64,000 nt of DNA, taken from NCBI GenBank assembly GCA_002794775.1, contig NBAY01000059.1, positions 124,001-188,000 on the forward strand. The letters run 5' to 3'. Each line of letters starts with the position of its first letter. The first letter of the stretch is position 1. The position numbers and the translations under genes were made by a program. Below are positions 23,403 to 33,730 of the stretch, one piece after another. The DNA is from Porodaedalea pini (lineage: Eukaryota > Basidiomycota > Agaricomycetes > Hymenochaetales > Hymenochaetaceae). The notes under the pieces are model-generated. The model was not told where the DNA came from, ran no database searches, and was given only the letters and a program-made list of their open reading frames with translations.

Positions 23403-26297
23403 TCACTCCTTCATAAGCTGTCCTTGTATATGTGCATCCGCTATGAGCTGCACAGCGATGCGCTGCGTCTCATTTGCAACGGAGCGCGCACCATAGTTTA
23501 CATCATATGACGACCCAAGCTTCTCCACGACTGCAGGTAAAATAGATCAGCTAGTCAAACGCCAGAAAGGAGCAGCAGCTTACCCTCACTTGCCCAACTC
23601 AACTTTATCCCATGCTTCTCCTCCGCACGAACCTTCCACATCCTCAGCTCCCTCTCCACAACACCCCCAATCTCCTCTGTGCTCAGCGGTAGAAACACGA
23701 CCATCTGATTGATGCGCCCCAGGAACTCGTCGCGCTTCAGTGCTCGCTTGAGCACTGGGTGCACCTCGCGCGTAAAGAGACTGACGACGCGCAAATACTC
23801 CTCCAGGCGACCTTGCGCCTCGGTCTCTTCAACGAGCGTGCGCAACGCGGGAGCGCGTGCTTTGATCTCATCAGATGCGAGGTTCGATGTAAGGATGAAG
23901 ACGGCATCTTTGCAGTAAACCACGCCGTGCTGTAATTTGTAGGTCAGTTATGGGAGGGGAAGGAGATGATAAACGTACCTTGGAATCGGTTATCCGACCG
24001 TCATCAAATACTTGTAGGAAGACTGTCAAGACATCTGGATGCGCCTTTTCAATCTCATCCAGAAGGACGACTGCACGCGGGTTCTTCCGGAGGCGTCTAC
24101 TCAGAGAACCTTCATCACCGTATCCCTGATCGAGAAAAGCGAAGCTGAGCAGTGGCGCATCAAATGTCGTGTAAACCTATACTGACCACATATCCCTTTG
24201 GAGACCCTTTTGCATGCAAAATTGACGAACGAAGGGATGAGTGGCTATCCAAAATGAGAGAATGAGCAAACACATACCCGTCAAATTCGAAACAGTGTGC
24301 GCCTGCTGATATTCGCTCATATCAATCCTCACAAATGCATACTTTTGCTCCAAATTCACAACCTCTGTCCCCTTATCTGACGCGAGGCCATCTTTCCCGT
24401 GCAAGTACAGTGCAACCTGCTTCGCGAGCTCTGTCTTCCCAACACCGGAACTTCCAAGGAAGAGCAGCACAAGTGGACGGTCCGGATCGACCCACCCCGC
24501 GTTGCGTAGTCTAATAGCGTTGGCGACTGTGCGAATAGGCCCGCGCTGGCCTATGAGCTTCTCGCTAAGTACAACTTCGAGGGGCCCTGCCAGTGGGAGG
24601 ATATTTCTTTAGTGAGGGGAGGTGTGGGCAGAGAAAGTGGAACTCACGAAGAGCTTCTTTGGATTTCACGTCGTCGTCTTTGGAGTTGCTCTCCTCAGAA
24701 CCAGACTCACTATTGTCAGCCCTCAATTGCGACTCCGACACGTCCTTAGCATCCCTTTTCTCTGATTCTTCACTCTCACTGTCAACATCCATTTTCTTTG
24801 CTCTGCCTTCCTTCTCCTTCTCCCTTGCCCTCGCCTCCTCCATCACACCCTTCAACTTCCTAAACTCTTCACTGACCCTCTTTCCCTCATCCTCATCCTC
24901 ATATATCAGCTCCTCAGGCGTGCGTCCCTTCCAGTCCTTCAATCCCCAATCCGCGCCTGCCTCCATCAAAAGCCTCATAGCTTCCACGTCGCCCGCAAGG
25001 CATGCATAGTGCAGCGGCGTTGCGACCCTGACATTGTCGTGTGGGAGCGTCTTTGGGGCGAACGACGCTAACGAGGACTCGGAAGAGTACCCTGCGCGCC
25101 GGTCGACTTTGTTTACAGTCTGAGGAGCGAGGGATAGGAGCAAGGGCAGGAAAGAGAGGCGGCGGCGGATGACCGCAAGGTGGAGGAGCGTGAACTCGTA
25201 GCAGGTGGAATTGCCTGCAAGGTTTGGGGCTTTCTTGATACACCTGGACAGACAAGATGAAAGTCAGTAAGAATATGCAAGTACAGGGTGAAAACAGCGC
25301 AACGTTTCAAACTGTTCAAACTCATTGTTTCTGATCATGTCGGCGAGCTTGTCAGCCGACAGGGACTCTGTGCCTAAATCAAGAAAACTGGTATTAGACC
25401 ATGGGGAGAATACACAACGCTAAGATGTACCAGCGTAAAACCCTTTGCGCCTAATCCACTTCTCATACAGTCTGCGAAACGCCGCCATCGCATCCACATG
25501 CGCTGGCACACGCACATCGAAGTATGATATGGGCGTCCTCTTCTTGTCATCAAGAGCTTCGAAGTCTGCACCTGCGTCCAGTAATGTCTCGATGATCTGC
25601 AAGTTCCCCGTCATGCACGCGTAGTGCAGCGGCGTCGCGCCTTTCGTGTCCAACGAGCAAGTTCCTAGCTCATTCAATCGTAAGTCCGAGCTGACGGACC
25701 CCGGAATTGACTTGTCCGCTGCAGAGACATCGACGCCAGGTTGAGCAAGGATGAGGCGGACGATCTCCAACGAACCGGAAAGGACGGCAGCATGCAGCGG
25801 GAGCAATTGGGCGTCGTGACGCATTTTGGCTAAGGAACGCGAGGCTCTTAGTGCTCTAAGATCATAGAAAGTCAAGGCGAGATGAGATATATTGTGCCAA
25901 ATTTGAGAGGTACATCAGTAAGAAATCAATGTTGGTAAAGACATTCGTGCACTCACCGAGAAACAAGGTCGACATCCCGTCTGACAATGGCTCTGCAGAA
26001 GCCACGAATCGCACATATCCACTGTTCTTCCTTTTTAGTGGTCAATCCAGGAGTAGCATTCTTCGTAATATCAGAATGGTGCTCCAGCTTTTCCTCTTTC
26101 TCTACCTCGATTGGGCGCGTAACTTTTTCGACGCCTTTGAAGACAAACTCTCGAAGAGTCACAGCCCCGCTAACGAGCGAATATGCGAGCAAGACCAGGT
26201 CTTTGATGATACCGAGGAGGAAGACCGCATAACTTGATACAGTAAGGGGAGAACGTTCACGAACAGGGACAGAGCTAGAAAGCGTCGACCCGCTCAT
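23403..26297 (-). CDS. Ankyrin-AAA+ disaggregase, CLPB paralogue C (full length)
   Basis: Starts at the ATG at 26295-26297 (MSGSTLSSS) and stops at 23403-23405. The exon plan matches copies A and B, with the 20-base microexon at 24187-24206. The N-terminus carries a hydrophobic segment ([18 protein letters not shown]), then a charged stretch, ankyrin repeats ([50 protein letters not shown]), a long acidic linker and the AAA+ module: Walker [11 protein letters not shown], pore loop SPKGYVG, Walker [11 protein letters not shown], sensor [13 protein letters not shown], and [17 protein letters not shown] near the end. No lesion seen. It is the most diverged copy and shows no near-identical tract with A or B, so it probably stayed outside the conversion that links them. 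Confidence 0.9.
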
Positions 26298-26349
26298 GGC
26301 AATGGCGTTGTCCTTCGAATTGCTGAGAGCATCGCGTTCAATAGCTCGG

Positions 26350-26357
26350 TTTTTATA
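26350..26357 (-). promoter_or_regulatory. TATA-like box of CLPB-C
   Basis: On the minus strand GTATAAAA lies about 55 bases upstream of the ATG at 26297, at nearly the same relative place as in CLPB-B. Confidence 0.5.
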
Positions 26358-27183
26358 CGTGAAGAGGCTTGGATCGTGGCCACGGACCGTTCATCGAGTG
26401 ATGCGTGGCTGTGAGAGAGACAATAGGTGGTTGCAATGAGAATGACTCGACTTGAACAGAAGGAACACGTCGTGACCGACGTGTTTTTTTATACATAAGA
26501 CTTACATATTGTACTTCACACTCCCACGGCGACATCGCGGATTGAGATGCATTAATATTGGCATTCATCTTCTAAAACTCAGAGATGTGGAATACAAAAT
26601 GAATCATTAGTATTAGTATTACTAGTAATCTTCACTTTATTTCAATTCATGGTATAAGGAAAAATATAAAAGCAAAGGAAGGCAGTAAATAAAATTCACA
26701 TTGTGACAAACTGGTCTAATTTAGAAACATGTCACATCACATCTGTGTCACTGAGACACTCGGAGTCGCAAAGAGAGTCTCGGACCACAACGGCCTGGAA
26801 ATTGAAGAAAACAGAAATTCACGCTATGTACGTCTTTCCTTTAGAATGTATCTTCACTGCTTGCGGCTTCCATTTCCCTGGCTTGGTTTTCCAGTTCATC
26901 AAGCTGATGAAATTTACGAAGACTGAGTTCCTTGACAAGCATCTGAACTCGTCAAAGAGTCCGGGGCGGAGGATTCACTCAATAGCAAGACAAGCCACTC
27001 AGACTGTGCGATCCATTCTCTGGCGACTCAATCAGTCTCTTTCACGTCCACGACTCTAACATTGCCTCAAGCTCGTAAGTAGTCGAGGCAACCTTCGAAT
27101 TGCAAAGCTTACCAGGAAGCGTCCAGTGTCTACGCATTTCATTCCGGGTGCACTCACAAAAGAAAATTGAAGGCCGCCTATTA

Positions 27184-27258
27184 GGCCCTGCTCGGCTGAA
27201 CCAGTTAGCTAACTTTTCCCCGCCAAATTTTTCACTACGGATGCAGCCGAGCAGGCCC
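27184..27258. mobile_element. 75-bp MITE-like element, PIF/Harbinger type
   Basis: The left end GGCCCTGCTCGGCTG and the right end, read on the opposite strand as GGGCCTGCTCGGCTG, form 15-base terminal inverted repeats with one mismatch. The element is bordered on both sides by TTA (27181-27183 and 27259-27261). A three-base TTA target duplication together with GGGCC-type ends is the pattern of PIF/Harbinger (Tourist-like) MITEs. The matching upstream region of protease copy 2 lacks the element, which supports an insertion after duplication. No second copy seen in this window. Confidence 0.75.
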
Positions 27259-27552
27259 TTAATACGTTACTTGAACCCACAAATCAGCAAACTGTGCATT
27301 GGATGATCGGATCCAATACGCATGTTTCCGCTCGGGGATCTGCTAAAGCATGCGATCAAACCCCAGGACTTGATGCTAAACTTTTGCTGATTGCTGATTC
27401 ACGCAACTTTAGAAACGCGTCAAAAAAGCAAACCCGGACTTAATTTGCTCTGATCCTTCTCCTTTAAGCTGCATGTCCTGTACCTATCCTGACAGCGGAA
27501 CTACCAGAACTCCCCCAGATAAACAAAGACAATCTTCGAATAATACAGGAAC

Positions 27553-29326
27553 ATGCCACAAGAACCGACAGCCAAAAGGACGGGACCAGGGCAGAGCACC
27601 AGGGCAAACGCCGAAGACGATATCATACGAAGACAAAGAAATAAAACAACTCCAAGGAAGACAACAGGGGCAGAGTCAAGCCGAAAAGACCGACAATCCT
27701 CAACAGGTCATTCTAGGACACCTTCCCCTGCAAGCTCCAGGAAACCCGTCTTGGGGATGAGTAGCGGAAACTCCGTCCCTGTTTCAAAGAAAGGCGACAA
27801 GCAATCGAGTGTAAAGCGTTCTTCGAGGAAGGAATCTGCTTCAGCAACGGTTAACACTGCAGATACAAACAAGGCCCTTCCGACTTCACAACCATATATC
27901 CCACTAAAACTGGTGTTAGAGAAAGCCCCTGGAGGTTATCTGAACGAGCACGATTGTCTAAAGAATAAATGGGCAAGGGAAGCTCACATTAAGGCGAGCA
28001 CGAGCGCTCTGCTCACATCTTTCATAGCAGGCGGAAAGTCAAAGGACAACCAATCAAGTGCAAATGCCGGAGAAATTGAGATGGACTTCCTGAATGTGAT
28101 CAAAATCAACACAATTGGAAACTTTTTCTGCACCCATACTGATATGTACTTTGGGAACACCCCAAAATCTGCTGCCTGCAGAATGAATTTAGACACAGGA
28201 TCTTCTATGACATGGATCAACAAGCAAATATACGAAAGAAGGTGCAGTGAGACGGGCGCGTCACTCGGCAAAAGGCTTCGTATTCTGGTTCACTTGCGCT
28301 ACATGGGTGTCTCTGAGCAAATCACTGGAGAGCTGTACGAAAATGAGGTGTCCTTTGGGTCTGAGAATTCAATTATCGAAAAGCAAGTATTTGCAGTTGT
28401 CGATGAAAAAAAAGGTGCCAGCAGCGAAGACATGGAGAGAGAACTTTGGCATGATAGGAATTCTTGGTATTGAGCCCTCATCAGACTCGATAAAGAATCT
28501 TATAGACGACCTGGAGATAAAAGCGCCCTCTATTTCTCATCAACTACTGAAGAAGAAGGCACCAGCAGCTAACGTTGTCGGGCTGAACATTAATATCCCA
28601 CTGGAGTCCGATGACAATGCTACTAGTACCTCTGGGTCATCTCTGGCGACAGCGATGGGCGAACTTCACTTTGGCGGGTTCAAACGAAGCGCCTTCAGTC
28701 CAAACGAGCCCAAATGGGTCACCGCGGATGAGAGTGACTCGGGCTCAGGCTTTCCTCTGAATACGAAGGTAACTCACAATGGGAAAACTTCAGATAAGTA
28801 TGTAGCAACTATAGATGCTGGAGCAGCCTACATCTACCTCCCGCATGAGGTGATACACGAGTACATTACAACAACAGAACAGGGCTACAAACTATTTCAC
28901 TACGATAGCACGCTCAAGGCACACTACATATCAAAGGATAGCTTTCACAAGCTGAAAGATGTGGTATTCAACTTTGACGGTGCTAATATTGTGCTTCCAC
29001 CGCAAGCACAGGTCATACCATCCAGCATATTCAAGCAGTGGGAGCCAAGCGCGAAAGACGGATACTTGTATCTTACTTTACGGAATGTACCTTCGAGTTC
29101 AATTCCGGGGTCCAAACCGGTTATCCTGTTGGGTCACAGTTGGAGTAAGTGATGCTGAATGCTTTTTCGAATGCATTGGCTAACCTTGCGTCTAGTCAAT
29201 CGATACTACCTCATCATGAATTATGAACTGAAGAAGCTTGGCATTGCGGAGGTTGAAGGGAAGACAAATTATGTTTGGAAAGAACTTCGTGATCTCGTTG
29301 ATCTCGTCTCTAAACCCTCTTCTTAA
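27553..29326 (+). pseudogene. Pepsin-like aspartic protease copy 1, broken
   Basis: Exons 27553-29144 and 29196-29326, homologous over the whole length to copy 2 at 31581. The first active-site motif is intact (NLDTGSSMTWI). A run of eight A at 28406-28413, where copy 2 reads GAAGAAAAGG, adds one base and shifts the frame; the homologous reading continues in the next frame to the end. In addition the second active-site motif is IDAGAA: the Thr of Asp-Thr-Gly is Ala (codon 28817-28819). Two separate lesions, plus a MITE-like insert upstream, make loss of function likely. A sequencing error in the homopolymer could explain the frameshift but not the Ala. No signal peptide is visible. Confidence 0.75.
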
Positions 29327-29448
29327 CTTTTGATCTTTCTCCATTTGCACAATCTGCAACAGTCGAGATAATTACTTAAGTGTTGTACATAACTTTTGTA
29401 AGACAAATAAGAAGAATATACACTGAAGTCATGGCAGACAGGGCATCG

Positions 29449-29546
29449 CACCGTACCATATGCGGGTACGGCCATATTCTTCGCCTCAAATACGAGTACA
29501 GTCCGTAATTAACGGACCGCGTTCACCTTTCATTATGGTACGGTAC
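29449..29546. repeat. Inverted repeat, about 98 bp
   Basis: ACCGTACCATA at the left end is matched by its reverse complement TATGGTACGGT at the right end, and the interior has a smaller hairpin (GTCCGT, ACGGAC). It could be a small foldback element; no clear target-site duplication is seen. Confidence 0.4.
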
Positions 29547-29839
29547 GGAAACTTCAATGCAATCTGCTTTCCATGCTTCAAACATCGAACCTGCTCTCAC
29601 TACCTTTACCCAGTCCGTCGTCTCCCGCCATTCCATCGGCCAGTGACTTCGTGTCGACAACCTACAGATAAGTAAGAGCCATTGAAGCTCACCATGCAAG
29701 GGGAACAGCTCTTGATTGTCGCCATACCATCCCGACTCGTATTCACCGCTACCATGGAATCGCTCAGCATTAGATTAAGAGCGGCCTGCACATCAGCAGG
29801 TTTTTCCCAGGCTTTTCCCCTTAAGCTCCTCCAGCTTTG

Positions 29840-30653
29840 CGTTCATGCCGGCCAACTCTGTGCCGATCTCATTTCCTTCACCACCACCCGCGGCGTCTTG
29901 CTCTAGTCAGCCTCGAGCTTTTCGCCACCCTGAGCGTCTGCAAACTGGCTCGTGATGCCGTACAGGAAATTGGAGAGCGCTTGATCGCCTAAATACGCTT
30001 GCATTGTGTTTTGTCCTCGAGCGCTGTCTCTCCGTTTCCACCACCATGCGCCCGACCTCTCGTCCGAAACGTAGCTTTCATTCTTGATGGGGATCGACTC
30101 GGCTTTTTTCTGTACCCTTATCCGCAACGGACCCTTCATGATACCGCTGGAATCAATCTAGAAGGTAACTTCAATCTGTGGTATATCATTTGGTGCGGGA
30201 AGAATACCAGTCAACTCGAGCTTGCCGAGCATTTTGCTGTCCTCAGTGAGCAAGTGCTCTTCCGCGAAGGCTTGTATGAGGACAAACTGTTGGCTGTCGG
30301 CCGCGGTCGGGAGGCTGATTGCAAAGTAACTAAAAATAGCATGTACAACCAAGACTTCTTTGTCAGGGCTGACCGTGTTGCCAGCGAATAGATTCGTCAT
30401 CACATCACCAATGGACTCGACACCTAGCACAAATGGACGAATGTCAATGGAGACGAAGTCGCGGTACCCTCATCACCAGCGAGAATACCGCCATGGACTC
30501 GGACGACGGCACCATATATGGCAGCCTCATTAGAGTTAATGCCCTTAGAGGACTCCTTGACACAGAAGTACTCCTTGAGGAGTTACTGGGAGTTCTGAAC
30601 ATGTGTGAAACCATGCAAGGACGACCTCGTCAATATCGTCCTTCTTGAGACCA
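29840..30653 (-). pseudogene. Hsp70 pseudogene fragment
   Basis: Read on the minus strand, pieces of an Hsp70 follow in correct order but in changing frames: GLKKDDIDEVVL, then LLKEYF and SKGINSNEAAIYGA, GGILAGDEGT, VLGVESIGDVMTNL, LPTAADSQQFVLIQ, KMLGKLELTGILPAP and PQIEVTF, then a stop (30158-30160) where the family has Glu, followed by SSGIM and KAESIPIKNES. An intron-like insert before the TAADSQ piece suggests derivation from an intron-bearing gene. This covers the end of the nucleotide-binding domain and the substrate-binding domain; the first two thirds are missing. GDEGT before the VLGVES piece resembles the ER form (Kar2/BiP) more than the cytosolic ones, but that is a weak hint. Confidence 0.85.
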
Positions 30654-31580
30654 CTGATAGTATGTGATACAGATCTTTCAAGCTTTTGACTTTTGCATAT
30701 CATTGTGTTACGTCCAGCCGTTCTTGAGTTATTAGCTTGAAGGATAGGAGCGGGGCCAGTCACAAAAGTGCATAAAAGTCAACGGGGCGCGCGGATCAGT
30801 CACGGGCCCTAAATCTAAAATCACGGGGCGTATTACGTTTTCGTTTGAGCCGCTCAAATGCACAAATCATGTGATCGTATAATCCTGAGTACTTTTGCGG
30901 CTGTGGCAACACACAACACTATTAATACTCCGGGAAAACGCTGTATCTACGCTGCGTGGGTGTCCCCTTGTTCTACCTTATTTTTCGAAGCTAATGAATG
31001 TTACAAACATCTAAGTGAGTTTGACCCCAGCGAACGCCCGAGCCTTGTCAAGGAAGTCAGAGCGGATACTCCACACAACCTCCTTTGCAAACCGCACGAC
31101 TTACACAATGCCACTCCCTGAATCCCTGGCGGCTCGCTTATTGTCTTCTACGGCCAAGGCTCCAGCACCGTCAAGCTCGTGCACCGTCGATATAAGCTCT
31201 AACTGCAAAGCTTATCAGAAACTTGAAGCTTCCAGCATCTATACTTTCCATCCCGGGCTCGCTCACAAAGGCAATTTCAAACCTACCTACCACTTTTTTG
31301 AAAAATCAGTGATCTGTGCGTTGGATGATCAAGTCTGATACGCATATTTACACTCGGGGATCTGCCAATGCATGCGATCAAACGCGATGATAAGGTGCTA
31401 ACTGTCTTGGTAGACTTGGCTGGTTTGCGTCATCGTAGTGAACACTAGTATTTTTCAGTCTCGGACCTACTTTGCCTTGATCCTTCTCACTTCTAGCTGC
31501 ATGCTCCGTAACTACCCTGACTGTATGACCATCAGAACTCTCTAAGATCGGCAAAGAAAGTCTCTAAACAACGGAGGAAG

Positions 31581-33350
31581 ATGTCTCAAGGATCGCCATT
31601 CCAGAGGACGGGGTCAACCCATAGCATCAGGGCAAACACTAAGCAAGATGATATCAAACACAGACAAAGAAAGAAAACGACTTCAGGGAGTACAACAAGG
31701 ACAGAGTCAAGCCGAACAGACCGACAATGCCATTCTAGGACACCTTCCCCTGCAAGCTCCAGGAAACCCGTCTTGGGGATGAGTAGCGGAAACTCCGTCG
31801 TTGTTTCAAAGAAAGGCGACAAGCAATCGAGTGTAAAGCGTTCTTCGAGGAAGGAATCTGCTTCAGCAACGGTTAACACTGCAGATGCAAACAAGGTCCT
31901 TCCGGCTTCACAACCATATATCCCACTGAAAGTGGTATTACAGAAGGGCCCCCGTGGTGATCTTAATGAACACGATAGCCTGAGGAACAAATGGTCAAAC
32001 CAGGCTCCTACGGTTTCGGATTCGAATGCTCTACTCACGTCATTCATGGCAAGCGGAGGATCAAAGGCCAACCAGACAAACGAAAATGGAGATAAATCCG
32101 GAGAAATCGAGATGGATTTCCTGAATGTGATCAACATTAGCGCAATTGGAAGCTTTTTCTGCACCCATACGGAAATGTACTTTGGGAATGCCCCAAAATC
32201 TGCTGCCTGCAAAATGAATTTAGATACAGGATCTTCTTTGACATGGATCAACAAAAGAGTATACACACGAAAATGTGGTGAAACGGGCGCATCATTCGGC
32301 AAAAGGTTTCATATCCAGGTTTCCTTTCGCTATTTGGGAATGACACAGGATTTCATCGGAGAATTATGCGAGAATGTAGTGTCGTTTGGATCCGAGAACA
32401 CAACCATCGAGAAGCAACGGTTCGTAGTCGTCGATGAAGAAAAGGTCCCAGTAGCAAAGACATGGAGAAAGGACTTTGGTACGATAGGAATTCTTGGCCT
32501 CGGCCTCAGTACAAATGCGGCGAAGCATGTTGTAGATGACCCAAGATTAGCAGCCCCCTCTGTTTCATATCAACTACTGCAGAAGAAGGCACCAGCGGCT
32601 CGCGTTATTGGATTGAACATTAATATCCCATCGGACCCTGGTGACAACGTTACCTCCGGGTCGACTCCGGCGACAGTGATGGGCGAACTTCACTTTGGCG
32701 GGTTCAAACGAAGCGCATTCAGTCCAAATGAGCCCAAATGGGTCGCCGCGAATAGGACCGAATGGGGCTCACGCTTCGTCTTTGCTCTGAATATGAAGAT
32801 AAATTACGATGGAAAGGTTTTCTCAGATGAGTATCCAGCAATTATGGATACTGGGGCAGCCTACACCTACCTCCCGCGCGAATTGATGTACAAGTATATT
32901 ACAACGGTAGGACAGGGCCGGAAAATATTCCACTACGATAGCACGCTTAAAGCACACTACATATTCAAATATGACTTTGACAAGCTGAACGATGTGGTAT
33001 TCCACTTTGAAGGTACCGATATTGTGTTTCCACCACAAGCACAGGTCATACCATCTGGCATATTCAAGCAATGGGAACCAAGTGCGAGTGATGAATACTT
33101 ATATCTTACTTTACGGAATTTACCTCCGAATACGAGCTATGGTTCCAAACCGGTTATCCTCTTGGGTCATACCTGGAGTAAGAAATGTTAAAAATAATCT
33201 GAAATGTATTGGCTAACCTTGCGTCTAGTCAGCCGATACTACCTCATCATGGATAACGAATCAAAGAAAATAGGCATTGCAGAGGTTGAAGGGAAGACAA
33301 AATATGTTTGGAAAGAGCTTCGTGATCTCGTCTTTAAATCCTCTTCTTAA
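31581..33350 (+). CDS. Pepsin-like aspartic protease copy 2
   Basis: Exons 31581-33177 and 33229-33350 give 572 residues. Both catalytic motifs of family A1 are present: NLDTGSSLTWI near residue 215 and IMDTGAAYTYLP near 420, and the end reads VILLGHTW then RYYLIMDNESKKIGIAEV, like the C-terminal lobe of pepsin-like enzymes. The first 170 residues are basic, Ser/Thr-rich and of low complexity, with no signal peptide, which is unusual for a family that is mostly secreted or vacuolar. Upstream, coding and downstream parts are all shared with copy 1, so the pair arose by a tandem duplication of about 2.2 kb or more. The Tyr of the flap is not obvious in the expected place (LGMTQDFIGELCENVVSFG), so activity is probable but not certain. 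Confidence 0.85.
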
Positions 33351-33730
33351 ATTTGGATTTCTGAGTGGTATAATAACTTAACCGGGTTCCCCAAATTGCA
33401 ATCGTGAAAGAAATGCTCGAGTTTTGTACATAATGTAAGAAAAATGAATAAGAAAGATACACTGAAGCCGTGGCTGACAATTCGAGATCTGTCTATATTT
33501 CGACGGGCGGCTAAGGATATAACATGGCTTGTCACCTTAATATGTGGCTTATAGAAGCATATTGAAAAATACTGAAAGCAGAAAATATGGATTTATTTAT
33601 TGAGTTGCTTGTGACATAAACTCTACATTTAGAAGATTCTGTCACAGCCAATGCGGGTCACGGACACGCTCGCAACCAAACGACCTGAATAATAATTGCA
33701 CTAGTACTAGTACTGATACTCAACTATAAA
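33351..33730. other. Intergenic, protease copy 2 to SEC28
   Basis: About 380 bases; the first 130 resemble the downstream region of protease copy 1. Short CTAGTACTAGTACT repeat near 33700. No gene seen. Confidence 0.5.

Larger units (their letters stand above)
26298..27552. other. Intergenic between CLPB-C and protease copy 1
   Basis: About 1.25 kb. From 26730 to 27060 the minus strand has coding-like runs in two frames (for example EWIAQSEWLVLLLSESSAP) broken by stops, possibly the relic of an unknown gene; I could not identify it. From about 27100 to the protease start the sequence is similar to that before protease copy 2 (31190-31580), apart from the 75-base insert at 27184. Confidence 0.4.
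29327..31580. other. Region between the two proteases
   Basis: About 2.25 kb. Contains an inverted repeat near 29449-29546 (ACCGTACCATA and its complement), the Hsp70 relic (about 29840-30653) and, from about 31190, the upstream region shared with protease copy 1. A short plus-strand frame at 30858-31121 has no recognised motif. Confidence 0.5.

Noticed and set aside
24593..25009. 138-residue plus-strand Ser-rich open frame
   Set aside because: Antisense to the acidic linker of CLPB-C; Ser runs are the complement of Glu/Lys codons.
26440..26475. GAA units suggesting a heat-shock element upstream of CLPB-C
   Set aside because: The units are not spaced by five bases in alternating orientation, so they do not make a standard element.
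31586..32302. 238-residue minus-strand open frame
   Set aside because: Antisense to protease copy 2, whose catalytic motifs and duplicate prove the plus strand is coding.
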